Assembly: GCF_000759715.1 (NCBI RefSeq) | Contig: NZ_BBLU01000005.1 | Coordinates: 1 to 64,000, forward strand | Reading direction: 5' to 3' | DNA from: Demequina mangrovi | GTDB lineage: Bacteria > Actinomycetota > Actinomycetes > Actinomycetales > Demequinaceae | Length of the DNA stretch: 64,000 bases | In this document: piece by piece, positions 16,718-25,654 of the stretch | Layout of the letters: every line of letters begins with the position of its first letter | How positions within the stretch are numbered: position 1 is the stretch's first letter | Translations under genes and position numbers: made by a program | The notes under the pieces: model-generated | Databases searched by the model: none | The model's input: only the letters and a program-made list of their open reading frames with translations | What the model was told of the DNA's origin: nothing

Positions 16718-17313
16718 TCCGTCCCGCGACCGCACGGGACCGCGCCGCGATCGCGCGGATCTGCCTCCTCACCGGGGCGCACGGCGCCGACGCGACCGGC
16801 GTCCACGGGGACGATGCGCTCCTCGCCGACGTCTATGCGCTCCCGTACCTCGACGGGCCCGGCGGGTTCGGGCTGGTCTGGGACCAGGGCGACGGTGCGG
16901 TCGGCTACGTCCTCGGCACGTCGGACACCGCGTCCTTCCAGCGGTGGTTCAGCGGCGAGTGGTGGCCGCGCGTCGCGCCCACGCACACACGCGTCAACGA
17001 GACGGGCGCCGCGCTGGCTGAGGAGGCTGCAGATCCGAGGCGGATGCTCGACGCGGATCTCGGCGCCTATCCCGCGCACCTCCACGTCGATCTGCTGCCC
17101 GAGGCGCAGGGCAGGGGAGCCGGGCGCGCGCTGATCGAGGCGGCATGCGCGCTGCTGGCCGAGCGCGGTGTCGCGGGCGTGCACCTGGGCGCCTCGCGCG
17201 CCAACGCGGGCGCGCTGGCGTTCTACCCGCGGGTGGGCTTCGCCGAGGTGGGCGGGGACGAGGCGGGGGTCACCTTCGCGCGTCGTCTCGGAGGCGCTCA
17301 AGTTGCGGAGTGA
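16714..17313 (+). CDS. GNAT family N-acetyltransferase
   Basis: 199 residues. The N-terminal IRPATARDRAAIARICLL is typical of GNAT strand 1 and helix 1. The acetyl-CoA motif A appears as LHVDLLPEAQGRGAGRALI (about 122-140), with V/LGAS..N..A..FY..VGF (motif B) after it. It transfers an acetyl group from acetyl-CoA to an amine; the substrate cannot be told. A roughly 60-residue insert with Trp-rich RWFSGEWWPRV lies before motif A, as in acetyltransferases of the sugar or glycoside type. The GTG start overlaps the stop of the FUSC-like gene. Its stop codon lies within the TetR operator. Confidence 0.85.
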   Translation: MIRPATARDRAAIARICLLTGAHGADATGVHGDDALLADVYALPYLDGPGGFGLVWDQGDGAVGYVLGTSDTASFQRWFSGEWWPRVAPTHTRVNETGAALAEEAADPRRMLDADLGAYPAHLHVDLLPEAQGRGAGRALIEAACALLAERGVAGVHLGASRANAGALAFYPRVGFAEVGGDEAGVTFARRLGGAQVAE

Positions 17314-17332
17314 GTGCTCACTCACTTAGTGT
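17303..17332 (+). promoter_or_regulatory. tetR-exporter promoter with operator in the spacer
   Basis: TTGCGG (17303-17308) and TAGTGT (17327-17332) are 18 nt apart, and the -10 box ends 6 nt before the GTG at 17339. The spacer holds a near-palindrome GAGTGAGTGCTCACTC (17308-17323, centre mismatched), the form seen at many TetR operators. Binding here would block RNA polymerase, so TetR very likely represses itself and the ABC genes behind it. Confidence 0.72.
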
Positions 17333-17338
17333 GAGCCG

Positions 17339-17938
17339 GTGACCACCAAGGCGCGACGCGCGGCCCCGATGCCTGTCGAGGAGCGGCGCGCGCACATCGT
17401 CGACGCCGTGATCCCGCTCATCCTCGAGCGGGGGGTCGAGGTCACCACCCGCGAGATCGCGGAGGCCGCCGGCATCGCCGAGGGCACCGTGTTCCGCGCC
17501 TTCGCCGACAAGGAGGCGCTCATCGACGCCGCCATCGTGAAGGTCATGGACCCGTCCGAGATCCTCGCGTTCCTCGAGGACGTCGACCCCACGCTCAGCC
17601 TCGAGGCCAAGATCGAGCTCATCGTGAGCGTGCTCCACAGCCGCGTCTCGGGCGTCGTGCGCTTCATGACGGCGCTCGGTCCGCGCGATCACGCCCGGCA
17701 TGCGGGACCCGAGGGGCACGGCCATCGCAAGCCGCCGCTCGGCGAGGTCACCGGCGTGGTCGAGCGCCTGCTCGAGCCGGACAAGGACCGGATCCGGGTG
17801 CCCGTCGCGACAGCCGTCGATTACCTGCGCATCCTGGTGTTCGGCACCACGATGCCGTTCCTCACCACCGGTGGTGCCTCGGATCCGTCCGAGCTCGCCG
17901 ACTTCATCCTGCGCGGTATCGCCAAGGAAGGGGACTGA
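17339..17938 (+). CDS. TetR family repressor of the ABC exporter
   Basis: 199 residues. The N-terminal helix-turn-helix (about 15-60) has the family pattern IVDAVIPLILERGVEVTTREIAEAAGIAEGTVFRAFADKEAL. The C-terminal ligand domain (about 75-199) is specific to this subfamily and contains a His-rich turn (RDHARHAGPEGHGHRKP) that could bind metal or simply be a loop. It starts with GTG, leaderless, next to an operator-like palindrome. The ABC exporter genes follow 4 nt later, so the sensed molecule is probably what the exporter removes. Confidence 0.9.
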   Translation: MTTKARRAAPMPVEERRAHIVDAVIPLILERGVEVTTREIAEAAGIAEGTVFRAFADKEALIDAAIVKVMDPSEILAFLEDVDPTLSLEAKIELIVSVLHSRVSGVVRFMTALGPRDHARHAGPEGHGHRKPPLGEVTGVVERLLEPDKDRIRVPVATAVDYLRILVFGTTMPFLTTGGASDPSELADFILRGIAKEGD

Positions 17939-17942
17939 TCCC

Positions 17943-19676
17943 ATGCTCTGGAGGCTGCTCGTCGCCTCGGTCCGGCCGTACTGGAGGCTCCTCGTCGGGG
18001 TGATCGTCTTCCAGTGCGCGCAGGCCATCGTCAACCTGTACCTGCCGACGCTGAACGCCGACATCATCGACAAGGGCGTCGCGACGGGTGACACCGACTA
18101 CATCTGGCGCATGGGCGGCTGGATGCTGCTCCTCTCGCTCGCGGGCATCGTCTGCACCATCACGGCCGTGTACTTCGGCGCCAAGATCGCGATGCGCGTG
18201 GGTGCCGACCTGCGCCGCGACATCTTCGGCAAGGTCGCCTCGTTCTCCGAGGCCGAGGTCCAGCGCTTCGGCGCCCCCTCGCTCATCACCCGCACCAGCA
18301 ACGACGTCCAGCAGGTCCAGATGCTCGTGCTGATGACCTGCACGCTGCTCATGACCACGCCCTTCACCCTCATCGGCGGCGTGATCCTCGCGATCGAGCA
18401 GGATCCGGCCCTCAGCTGGATCATGGCCGTCGCGATCCCGCTGCTGCTCGTCATCGTGCTCCTCATCGTGTGGCGGATGGTGCCGCACTTCCGCCGCATG
18501 CAGGTGCGCATCGACGGCATCAACCGCGTGCTCCGAGAGCAGCTCACCGGCATCCGCGTGGTCCGCGCCTTCGTGCGCGAGCCCGTCGAGGAGGCCCGTT
18601 TCGCGGATGCCAACGCGCTGGTGACCGAGTCCGCGGTGAAGGCGGGCCGGCTCATGGCCGCGATGTTCCCGCTGGTGCTCCTCGTGGTGAACACGGGATC
18701 CGCGGCCGTGATCTGGTTCGGCGGCTACCGCATCGACGCCGGCGACATGCAGGTCGGCGCGCTCACCGCGTTCCTCAGCTACCTCATCCAGATCCTCTTC
18801 TCGGTCCTCATGGCGACCTTCCTCTTCGTGCTCGTGCCGCGCGCCGCCGTCTCGGCGGACCGCATCGGCGCGGTGCTCGACACCGACAGCTCGGTGCGCG
18901 AGGACGATGCGGCGGTCGAGGTGCCCCGCACCGGCGAGGTGGTCTTCGACAAGGTGACCTTCACGTACCCGGGTGCGGAGCAGCCGGTGCTCGCGGACAT
19001 CTCGTTCACCGCGCGTCGCGGCACCACGACCGCGATCATCGGCTCGACGGGCGCGGGCAAGACCACGCTCATCAGCCTCATCCCGCGCCTGCACGACGCG
19101 ACGTCCGGCACGGTCAGCGTGGGCGGCGTCGACGTCCGCGAGGCGCAGCTCGAGTCCCTGTGGGCGCGCATCGGCCTGGTCCCCCAGCGTCCGTACCTGT
19201 TCGCCGGCACCGTCGGCAGCAACCTCCGCTACGGGCGCGAGGAGGCGACCGACGAGGAGCTGTGGGACGCGCTCGCGATCGCGCAGGGCGAGGACTTCGT
19301 GCGCGCGATGCCCGAGACCCTCGACAGCCCCATCGCGCAGGGCGGCACCACCGTGTCGGGCGGTCAGCGCCAGCGTCTCAGCATCGCCCGCGCGCTCGTC
19401 CGCCAGCCGGACGTGCTGATCTTCGACGACTCGTTCTCGGCGCTCGACACCGCGACCGACGCGCGGCTGCGCGCCGCGCTCGACCGTGAGGTGACCGACG
19501 CGACGGTCATCGTCGTCGCGCAGCGCGTCTCGAGCATCGTCGACGCGGACCAGATCCTCGTGATGGAGGACGGGCGCATCGTCGACCGCGGCACGCACAG
19601 CGAGCTGCTGCAGACCTCGCCGACCTACCAGGAGATCGTCAGTACCCAGCTGCGAGCCGAGGAGGTGGCCGGATGA
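17943..19676 (+). CDS. ABC exporter subunit, degenerate catalytic site (heterodimer partner 1)
   Basis: 577 residues: a six-helix exporter membrane domain (about 1-320) fused to an ATPase domain (about 340-577). Walker A is GSTGAGKTT (about 368), the Q-loop is VPQRP, and the signature VSGGQRQR is normal. The Walker B run VLIFDDSFSALD has Asp in place of the catalytic Glu, and the switch motif is VAQRVSSI with Gln in place of His. These two losses mark the non-hydrolysing half of a heterodimeric exporter, as in TM287/288 or BmrCD. It overlaps the next gene, its partner, by ATGA. Substrate unknown; probably a drug or lipid-like compound. Confidence 0.92.
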   Translation: MLWRLLVASVRPYWRLLVGVIVFQCAQAIVNLYLPTLNADIIDKGVATGDTDYIWRMGGWMLLLSLAGIVCTITAVYFGAKIAMRVGADLRRDIFGKVASFSEAEVQRFGAPSLITRTSNDVQQVQMLVLMTCTLLMTTPFTLIGGVILAIEQDPALSWIMAVAIPLLLVIVLLIVWRMVPHFRRMQVRIDGINRVLREQLTGIRVVRAFVREPVEEARFADANALVTESAVKAGRLMAAMFPLVLLVVNTGSAAVIWFGGYRIDAGDMQVGALTAFLSYLIQILFSVLMATFLFVLVPRAAVSADRIGAVLDTDSSVREDDAAVEVPRTGEVVFDKVTFTYPGAEQPVLADISFTARRGTTTAIIGSTGAGKTTLISLIPRLHDATSGTVSVGGVDVREAQLESLWARIGLVPQRPYLFAGTVGSNLRYGREEATDEELWDALAIAQGEDFVRAMPETLDSPIAQGGTTVSGGQRQRLSIARALVRQPDVLIFDDSFSALDTATDARLRAALDREVTDATVIVVAQRVSSIVDADQILVMEDGRIVDRGTHSELLQTSPTYQEIVSTQLRAEEVAG

Positions 19677-21670
19677 GCGACAACGTCACCGAGGAGAAGC
19701 AGGACGCGCCCCGTCCCCCTCAGCAGCGCCAGCACGGCCCGGGCGGCCCCGGCATGGGCGCGCCGACCGAGAAGGCCGGCAACTTCAAGGAGTCGGGCAA
19801 GCGCCTGGTCGGGCTGCTCACGCCCGAGCTCGCGCTCGTCGCCGTGGTCATCGTGCTCGGCATCGGCTCCGTCACCCTGTCGGTGGTGGGCCCCAAGATC
19901 CTGGGCAACGCCACCACCGTGATCTTCGAGGGCTTCCTCGCGGGCGGGGTCGACTTCCCCCGGCTCCACGAGATCCTCCTCCAGGTGGTCCTCATCTACA
20001 TCGGATCGGCGATCCTGGGCCTCCTGCAGGGCTTCATCCTCAACGGGGTGACCCAGCGCACGGTCTACCGGCTGCGCCAGAGCGTCGAGGACAAGATCCA
20101 CCGCCTGCCGCTCAGCTACTTCGACCGCCACCAGCGCGGCGACCTGCTCAGCCGCGTCACCAACGACATCGACAACATCTCGCAGACGCTGCAGCAGACG
20201 CTGAGCCAGATCTTCACGTCCGTGCTCACCGTGATCGGCATCCTCATCATGATGTTCTCGATCTCGTGGGAGCTCGCGCTGGTCGCGCTCGTGTCGATCC
20301 CGCTCACCGCGATCGTGGTCGCTCAGATCGCCAAGCGCTCGCAGCCCAAGTTCGTGGCCCAGTGGAAGCACACGGGCGACCTCAACTCGCAGATCGAGGA
20401 GGGCTACACCGGTCACGCGCTGGTGAAGGTCTTCGGTCGCGGGAAGCAGTCGCGCGAGGAGTTCGCGGCCAAGAACGAGGAGCTCTACGAGGCGAGCTTC
20501 GGCGCGCAGTTCATCTCCGGCATCATCATGCCGTCCGCGATGTTCATCGGGAACCTCGTCTACGTCGCGATCGCCGTGGTCGGCGGGCTGCGCGTCGCGA
20601 GCGGCACCATGACGCTCGGCGACGTCCAGGCCTTCATCCAGTACTCGCGCCAGTTCCAGCAGCCCGTGAGCCAGCTCGGCTCGATGGCCAACCTGCTGCA
20701 GTCGGGCGTGGCCAGCGCCGAGCGTGTGTTCGAGCTGCTCGACGCCGAGGAGCAGGGCGCGGACCCCGAGCCCGCCGAGAGCCCCACGGACGACCATGGG
20801 CGGCTCGTGTTCGAGGACGTGTCCTTCCGGTACGTCGAGGACAAGCCGCTCATCGACAACCTCGACCTCGTGGTCGAGCCGGGCCGCACGGTCGCGATCG
20901 TCGGCCCCACGGGCGCGGGCAAGACCACGCTGGTCAACCTGGTGATGCGCTTCTACGAGCTCAGCGGCGGGCGCATCACGCTCGACGGCACCGACACCGC
21001 GGCCATGACCCGCGCGGACCTGCGGGCGAGGACCGGCATGGTGCTGCAGGACACGTGGCTGTTCGGCGGCACCATCCGCGACAACATCGCGTACGGGCGC
21101 ACCGACGCCACGGAGGAGGAGATCCTCGCCGCCGCGAAGGCCGCGTACGTCGACCGCTTCGTGCACTCGCTGCCCGACGGCTACGACACGGTCCTCGACG
21201 ACGACGCGACCAACCTCTCCGCCGGCGAGCGGCAGCTCGTCACCATCGCCCGCGCGTTCGTCGCGCAGCCGCAGGTGCTCATCCTCGACGAGGCGACCTC
21301 CTCGGTCGACACCCGCACCGAGCTGCTGGTGCAGCGCGCGATGGCCAAGCTCCGCCAGGACCGCACCGCCTTCGTGATCGCCCACCGCCTGTCGACCATC
21401 CGCGACGCGGACCTCATCCTCGTGATGGAGAACGGGTCGATCGTCGAGCAGGGGAACCACGCGCAGCTCCTCGAGGCCAAGGGCGCGTACGCGCGGCTCT
21501 ACGAGGCGCAGTTCGCGGCGCCCCTCGAGGAGGTCGAGCCCCCCATCGACCCGGTGGACCCCGCGACGGGCGAGCTCGCGACGGTCTTCGACGACCCGTC
21601 GGTCCCGCATCCTGGCGCCCCGCCGCACCGCGGCGAGGAGCTGGACGATGCGGAGGTCGACCGGATCTGA
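19673..21670 (+). CDS. ABC exporter subunit, catalytically complete (heterodimer partner 2)
   Basis: 665 residues: a charged cytoplasmic start of about 45 residues (Gln, Pro and Gly-rich), six membrane helices (about 50-350), an ATPase domain (about 380-620), and an acidic tail. Walker A is GPTGAGKTT (about 412), Walker B is VLILDEATSSVD with the catalytic Glu, and the switch is IAHRLSTI with His. Its signature is LSAGERQ rather than LSGGQ, which would pair with the degenerate Walker site of partner 1, as expected for an asymmetric exporter. The TetR gene upstream is the likely regulator. Confidence 0.92.
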   Translation: MSDNVTEEKQDAPRPPQQRQHGPGGPGMGAPTEKAGNFKESGKRLVGLLTPELALVAVVIVLGIGSVTLSVVGPKILGNATTVIFEGFLAGGVDFPRLHEILLQVVLIYIGSAILGLLQGFILNGVTQRTVYRLRQSVEDKIHRLPLSYFDRHQRGDLLSRVTNDIDNISQTLQQTLSQIFTSVLTVIGILIMMFSISWELALVALVSIPLTAIVVAQIAKRSQPKFVAQWKHTGDLNSQIEEGYTGHALVKVFGRGKQSREEFAAKNEELYEASFGAQFISGIIMPSAMFIGNLVYVAIAVVGGLRVASGTMTLGDVQAFIQYSRQFQQPVSQLGSMANLLQSGVASAERVFELLDAEEQGADPEPAESPTDDHGRLVFEDVSFRYVEDKPLIDNLDLVVEPGRTVAIVGPTGAGKTTLVNLVMRFYELSGGRITLDGTDTAAMTRADLRARTGMVLQDTWLFGGTIRDNIAYGRTDATEEEILAAAKAAYVDRFVHSLPDGYDTVLDDDATNLSAGERQLVTIARAFVAQPQVLILDEATSSVDTRTELLVQRAMAKLRQDRTAFVIAHRLSTIRDADLILVMENGSIVEQGNHAQLLEAKGAYARLYEAQFAAPLEEVEPPIDPVDPATGELATVFDDPSVPHPGAPPHRGEELDDAEVDRI

Positions 21671-21748
21671 CGCGCGCCTCCCGCCCCGCCGCCGTACCGT
21701 GGTGGGGCGGGTACGGACCGCCGTGGGCCGCCCGCGAGGGAGGCGATC

Positions 21749-22210
21749 ATGGAGGTCGAGATCGTGGCGGTCGACCCGATGCCGGTGGCATCCGCGACCC
21801 GCCGGACGCCCATGGAGGAGATCGGTCCGGCCATGGCGGAGGGCTTCGGCGCCGTCATGACGGCGATCGACGGCGCGGGGCTCACCCCCGCCGGTCCGCC
21901 GCTCACGTGGTACCCCGAGTCGATGATCGAGGGCGAGCCGCTGCTCATGGTCGTCGCGGTGCCGATCGCGCCGGGGGTGGAGTCCCTCGACGGCGCGGAC
22001 GTGCAGGTGCTGCCGGGCGGACGGGTCGCGACGGGGACCCATATGGGCCCGTACGCGGGTCTGGGCGCGGCCTACTCGCAGCTGATGGCGGCGATCGACG
22101 AGCGCGGTCTCGAGGTGACCGGCGGACCCCGCGAGATCTACCTCGACGACCCCGACACCACCCCCGAGCCGGAGCTGCGCACGCGCATCGAGTTCCCCGT
22201 CGCGGGGTGA
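21749..22210 (+). CDS. GyrI-like small-molecule binding protein
   Basis: 153 residues. It fits the GyrI-like/AraC effector-binding domain: an N-terminal strand, ESMIEGEPLLMVVAVPI, then VLPGGRVATGTHMGPYAGLGAAYSQLMAAIDERGL and EIYLDDPDTTPEPELRTRIEFPV, which is the C-terminal signature of the fold. Such stand-alone domains bind amphipathic cations or drugs and may act as scavengers or hydrolases. The ATG has GAGGGAGG upstream. Lying just after a TetR/ABC exporter unit, it might bind the same compounds, which is an inference. Confidence 0.85.
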   Translation: MEVEIVAVDPMPVASATRRTPMEEIGPAMAEGFGAVMTAIDGAGLTPAGPPLTWYPESMIEGEPLLMVVAVPIAPGVESLDGADVQVLPGGRVATGTHMGPYAGLGAAYSQLMAAIDERGLEVTGGPREIYLDDPDTTPEPELRTRIEFPVAG

Positions 22211-22254
22211 TCAGGGCCGGGACCGCGGGCGCGCGGTCCCGGTCGCGGCGCCCC

Positions 22255-22260
22255 TACGAT
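22255..22260 (+). promoter_or_regulatory. -10 box for the leaderless GH42 gene
   Basis: TACGAT lies exactly 6 nt before the ATG at 22267, without a Shine-Dalgarno sequence. Confidence 0.5.
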
Positions 22261-22266
22261 GCTGGG

Positions 22267-24210
22267 ATGACCGACGACGCTCTCAAGTCCCCCTCCGGCA
22301 TGTCCGCCCTCTGGTACGGCGGCGACTACAACCCCGAGCAGTGGCCGCGCGAGGTCTGGGACGACGACATGCGGCTCATGCGCCGCGCGGGCGTGACGGT
22401 GGCGACGGTCGGCGTGTTCTCGTGGGCGCGGCTCGAGCCGCGCGAGGGCGAGTACGACTTCGCGTGGCTCGACGAGCTCATGGACCTGCTGCACGCCAAC
22501 GGGGTGCGCGCGGACCTCGCGACCGCGACCGCGTCGCCGCCCAAGTGGCTCGTCGACAAGCACCCGGAGATCCTGCCCGTGACGCAGGACGGCACCGTGC
22601 TGAGCTTCGGCGGCCGCCAGCACTACCGGCCGTCCTCGGCCGCGTACCGCACGCACGCGACGCGCCTGGTGCGCGCCATGGCCGAGCGCTACGGCGACCA
22701 CCCCGCACTCGAGGCGTGGCACGTCAACAACGAGTACGGCTGCCACGTCTCGCGCGACTACTCCGACGAGGCGGCCGTGGGCTTCCGCGTCTGGCTGCGC
22801 GAGCGCTACGGTGACATCGACGCGCTCAACGAGGCGTGGGGGACCGCCTTCTGGTCGCAGCGGTACACGGAGTTCGCCCAGGTGGACCCGCCGCGCGTGA
22901 CGCCCGCGGGCACCAACCCGACGCAGACGCTCGACTTCGACCGCTACAGCTCGGACGAGCTCCGCGCATGCCTGCGCGCCGAGATCGCCGTCCTGCGCGA
23001 GGTCACGCCCGGCATCCCGATCACCACCAACTTCATGGGCCTGTTCAAGAACATCGACTACTGGACGTGGGCGGACGACCTCGACTTCATCTCCGACGAC
23101 CTCTACCCCGACCCCGAGGACCCCGACTCGCCCATGACGGCGGCGATGGCGCGCGACCTCATGCGCTCGCTCGGCGGCGGCGCCCCGTGGATGCTGATGG
23201 AGCAGGCGACCAGCGCGGTCAACTGGCGCGAGTTCAACGCGCCCAAGCCCGCGGGCATGCATCGTCTGCTGTCGCTGCAGTGCGTCGCGCGCGGCGCGGA
23301 CGGGATCATGCAGTTCCAGTGGCGCCAGTCCAAGGCGGGCTCGGAGAAGTTCCACGCCGCGATGGTCCCGCACGCGGGCGAGGACTCGCGGATCTACCGC
23401 GACACCGAGGCGCTGGGCGCCGAGCTCGCGTCGCTCGCGGACCTCCGCGGGACGCGATGCGAGGCCCGGGTCGCGATGGTGATGGACTGGCCGTCGTGGT
23501 GGGCGCTCGAGCAGGGGTCGATGCCGTCGACGCTGTCCTACCTCGACCAGCTCACCCGCTGGTACCGCGAGCTGTGGAGCCGCGGCGTGCTCGTGGACTT
23601 CGTGCCGGCCTCCGGGGACCTCGACGGCTACGACGTCGTCATCGCCGCCGGCGCGCTGGCGTTGGACGATGCGGCGCTCGAGAACCTCGCGACGGTGCCC
23701 GAGCGCGGCGGCAGGCTCGTGGTCGGCTACCAGACCGCGGTGCTCGACGAGAGGGCGCACGCGCGCCTCGACGGCTACCTCGGTGCGCTGCAGGGCGCGC
23801 TGGGCGTCCGCGTCGAGGAGCTGTGGCCGCTGCGCGCCGGACGCATCGACGGCCTCGCCGGGGGAGCGGTGACCGAGTGGGGCGAGATCGTGCGCACAGT
23901 CGACGCCGAGGCGCTCGCGACCTTCGTCGGATCCGACGACCTCGACGGGCTGCCCGCGATCACGCGCAAGGCGAGCGGCGACGGCGCGGCGTACTACGTC
24001 GCGACGGCGCCCGCCGCCCTGGGCGACCTCGTCGAGCACGTGCTCGCCGAGGCGGACGTCGACTTCGCGCGGCTGCCCGCGGGCGTCGAGGTGGTGACGC
24101 GCGGCGACCGGACGTTCGTGCTCAACCACGCCACCGCATCGTGCACGGTCGCGGTCGACGGCCGCGCGGTGGAGGTGGGTCCGCGGGACGCGGCGATCCT
24201 GCGCCGCTAG
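22267..24210 (+). CDS. Beta-galactosidase, glycoside hydrolase family 42 (first copy)
   Basis: 647 residues in the GH42 layout: a TIM barrel (about 1-390), a trimerisation domain (about 395-590) and a small C-terminal beta domain. The acid/base is E156 in HVNNEYG and the nucleophile is E312 in LMEQATSAVNW. It has no signal peptide and acts inside the cell on beta-galactosides. The YGGDYNPEQWPRE opening is shared with the second GH42 at 56599, but the two diverge elsewhere, so they probably prefer different substrates. This copy stands alone with its own leaderless promoter. Its TAG stop shares CTAG with the convergent DUF389 gene. Confidence 0.94.
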   Translation: MTDDALKSPSGMSALWYGGDYNPEQWPREVWDDDMRLMRRAGVTVATVGVFSWARLEPREGEYDFAWLDELMDLLHANGVRADLATATASPPKWLVDKHPEILPVTQDGTVLSFGGRQHYRPSSAAYRTHATRLVRAMAERYGDHPALEAWHVNNEYGCHVSRDYSDEAAVGFRVWLRERYGDIDALNEAWGTAFWSQRYTEFAQVDPPRVTPAGTNPTQTLDFDRYSSDELRACLRAEIAVLREVTPGIPITTNFMGLFKNIDYWTWADDLDFISDDLYPDPEDPDSPMTAAMARDLMRSLGGGAPWMLMEQATSAVNWREFNAPKPAGMHRLLSLQCVARGADGIMQFQWRQSKAGSEKFHAAMVPHAGEDSRIYRDTEALGAELASLADLRGTRCEARVAMVMDWPSWWALEQGSMPSTLSYLDQLTRWYRELWSRGVLVDFVPASGDLDGYDVVIAAGALALDDAALENLATVPERGGRLVVGYQTAVLDERAHARLDGYLGALQGALGVRVEELWPLRAGRIDGLAGGAVTEWGEIVRTVDAEALATFVGSDDLDGLPAITRKASGDGAAYYVATAPAALGDLVEHVLAEADVDFARLPAGVEVVTRGDRTFVLNHATASCTVAVDGRAVEVGPRDAAILRR

Positions 24211-25250
24211 CCCGTGGGCGCCTCGAGGTGCTCGGAGTCGAAGCCGTACGCGGGGATGAACTCGAGGTCGATGAGCGAGACGTCCAGCCCGTCGTCCTCC
24301 ATCGCCTGGTAGACCGCGGCGACGTCGGGCAGGGGCGGCTCGCCCTTGACGATCACGAGGATCCGGCTCGACTCGCGCGGGTCGATCGACACGATCTCCC
24401 ACCGGCTGCCCTCGGTCGCGTCCTGGACGAAGGACGTGACCTGCGCCATGCGCACGCGATCGTCGATGGTCTTGAGCGACGAGTAGGTGAGCGGGACCGA
24501 CACGACGAGCAGCAGGATCAGGGTGGTGAGGTACGAGCGGGCGCGCCGGCGGCGCTCGGCCTCCTTGTCCTCCGCCTGCTCGATGCGGAGTCGCGCGTAG
24601 CCGTAGATCGCCATGACGACGGCCCCGGTGGCGAGGATCGCGGCGACGTTGGTGGTGAAGAGCAGCATCGCGCCCGCCGCCTGCGCCCAGTGCCCCGACT
24701 CGAGCGTGAGACCCACCACCGCCAGCGGCGGCACCAGGGAGATCGCGATCGCGACCCCGGGCAGCGCGTCCGAGATGTCGGACCGCAGCAGCGCCACGGA
24801 GCCGACGACGCCGGTGGCGAGGGCCGCGAGCAGATCGACGAACTTCGGGGAGACGCGGCCCGCGATCTGCGCGTTGGTGCTCGCGGACATGTCCTGGATC
24901 AGCACGAGACCGAACAGCAGGCCGATGCCGATCACGGCGGCGACGCCCGCGAGCATGATGAGCACGGACCGGATGAGGTTGCGCCGGTCGCCGAGGACGG
25001 TCGAGAGCATCGTGCCCTGGATGGGCCGCATGAGCGGGGCGACGATCATCGCGCCGATCACCGTCGCCGTGGAGTCCGCGACCACGCCGGCCGTGGCGAT
25101 GATCGAGGCCAGGATCAGCAGCAGCCAGAAGCGGGTGTGCTGCGCACGCACGCGCTCGCCGTCGAAGAGCACGGCCTCCCGCATGTAGTCGACGGTGTTG
25201 AGCTTCGCGCCGTGCCGAGACTCCCGCGGCGCCGACGCCGGGGTGCTCAC
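24207..25250 (-). CDS. DUF389 family membrane protein
   Basis: 347 residues. A cytoplasmic start is followed by six or so helices with the DUF389 marks STATVIGAMIVAPLMRPIQG and ISLVPPLAVVGLTLE, a short charged loop (EQAEDKEAERRRRARS), a last helix and a C-terminal soluble domain. The family (TIGR00341 and relatives) has no established function. The GTG at 25250 overlaps the stop of the SHOCT gene by GTGA, so the two are co-translated. It is the last gene of a three-gene operon that begins with a DUF6325 protein at 26083. Confidence 0.85.
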   Translation of the reverse strand: MSTPASAPRESRHGAKLNTVDYMREAVLFDGERVRAQHTRFWLLLILASIIATAGVVADSTATVIGAMIVAPLMRPIQGTMLSTVLGDRRNLIRSVLIMLAGVAAVIGIGLLFGLVLIQDMSASTNAQIAGRVSPKFVDLLAALATGVVGSVALLRSDISDALPGVAIAISLVPPLAVVGLTLESGHWAQAAGAMLLFTTNVAAILATGAVVMAIYGYARLRIEQAEDKEAERRRRARSYLTTLILLLVVSVPLTYSSLKTIDDRVRMAQVTSFVQDATEGSRWEIVSIDPRESSRILVIVKGEPPLPDVAAVYQAMEDDGLDVSLIDLEFIPAYGFDSEHLEAPTG

Positions 25251-25627
25251 CCGAGCAGCTTCGCCTTGGCCGCCGCGAACTCCGCGTCGGACAGCACCCC
25301 CGCGTCCTTCATCTGCGCGAGCTGGCCCAGCTTCGCCATGAGGTCGTCGCCGCCGGCTGCCGCCGCCGTCACCTGCGGGGCCGGCTGAGCCTGCTGCAGC
25401 TGCGCGAGCTCCGCCTGCATCGCGGCCATCTGCGCCTGCGACTGCTGCTGCTGGTACACCTGCTGCTGCGCCTCGAACTCGGCCGCCTGCGCCTGCTGGT
25501 CCTTCGCCGCCCACTTCCGGTTCTGGCGGCGCGCCATGTTGCCGCCCACCGCCTGCGCGGTGCCGCTGATGACCGCCGTGCGTGCCATCGTCCCGATGAG
25601 ACCCGGCCTGCCTACCCTGCGCACCAT
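25247..25627 (-). CDS. SHOCT domain protein
   Basis: 126 residues. After a short stretch with glycines (VISGTAQAVGGNMARRQNRK) comes a Gln/Ala-rich coiled region (about 40-85) and then a C-terminal SHOCT domain of about 30 residues (MAKLGQLAQMKDAGVLSDAEFAAAKAKLL). SHOCT is a short oligomerisation helix pair. The ATG at 25627 has AAGGAG 6 nt upstream. It lies between DUF6325 and DUF389 genes on the same strand, a set that recurs in actinobacteria. A scaffold or stress role is likely but not shown. Confidence 0.85.
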   Translation of the reverse strand: MVRRVGRPGLIGTMARTAVISGTAQAVGGNMARRQNRKWAAKDQQAQAAEFEAQQQVYQQQQSQAQMAAMQAELAQLQQAQPAPQVTAAAAGGDDLMAKLGQLAQMKDAGVLSDAEFAAAKAKLLG

Positions 25628-25654
25628 CGTGCTCTCCTTCTCGTCAGACCTGCG

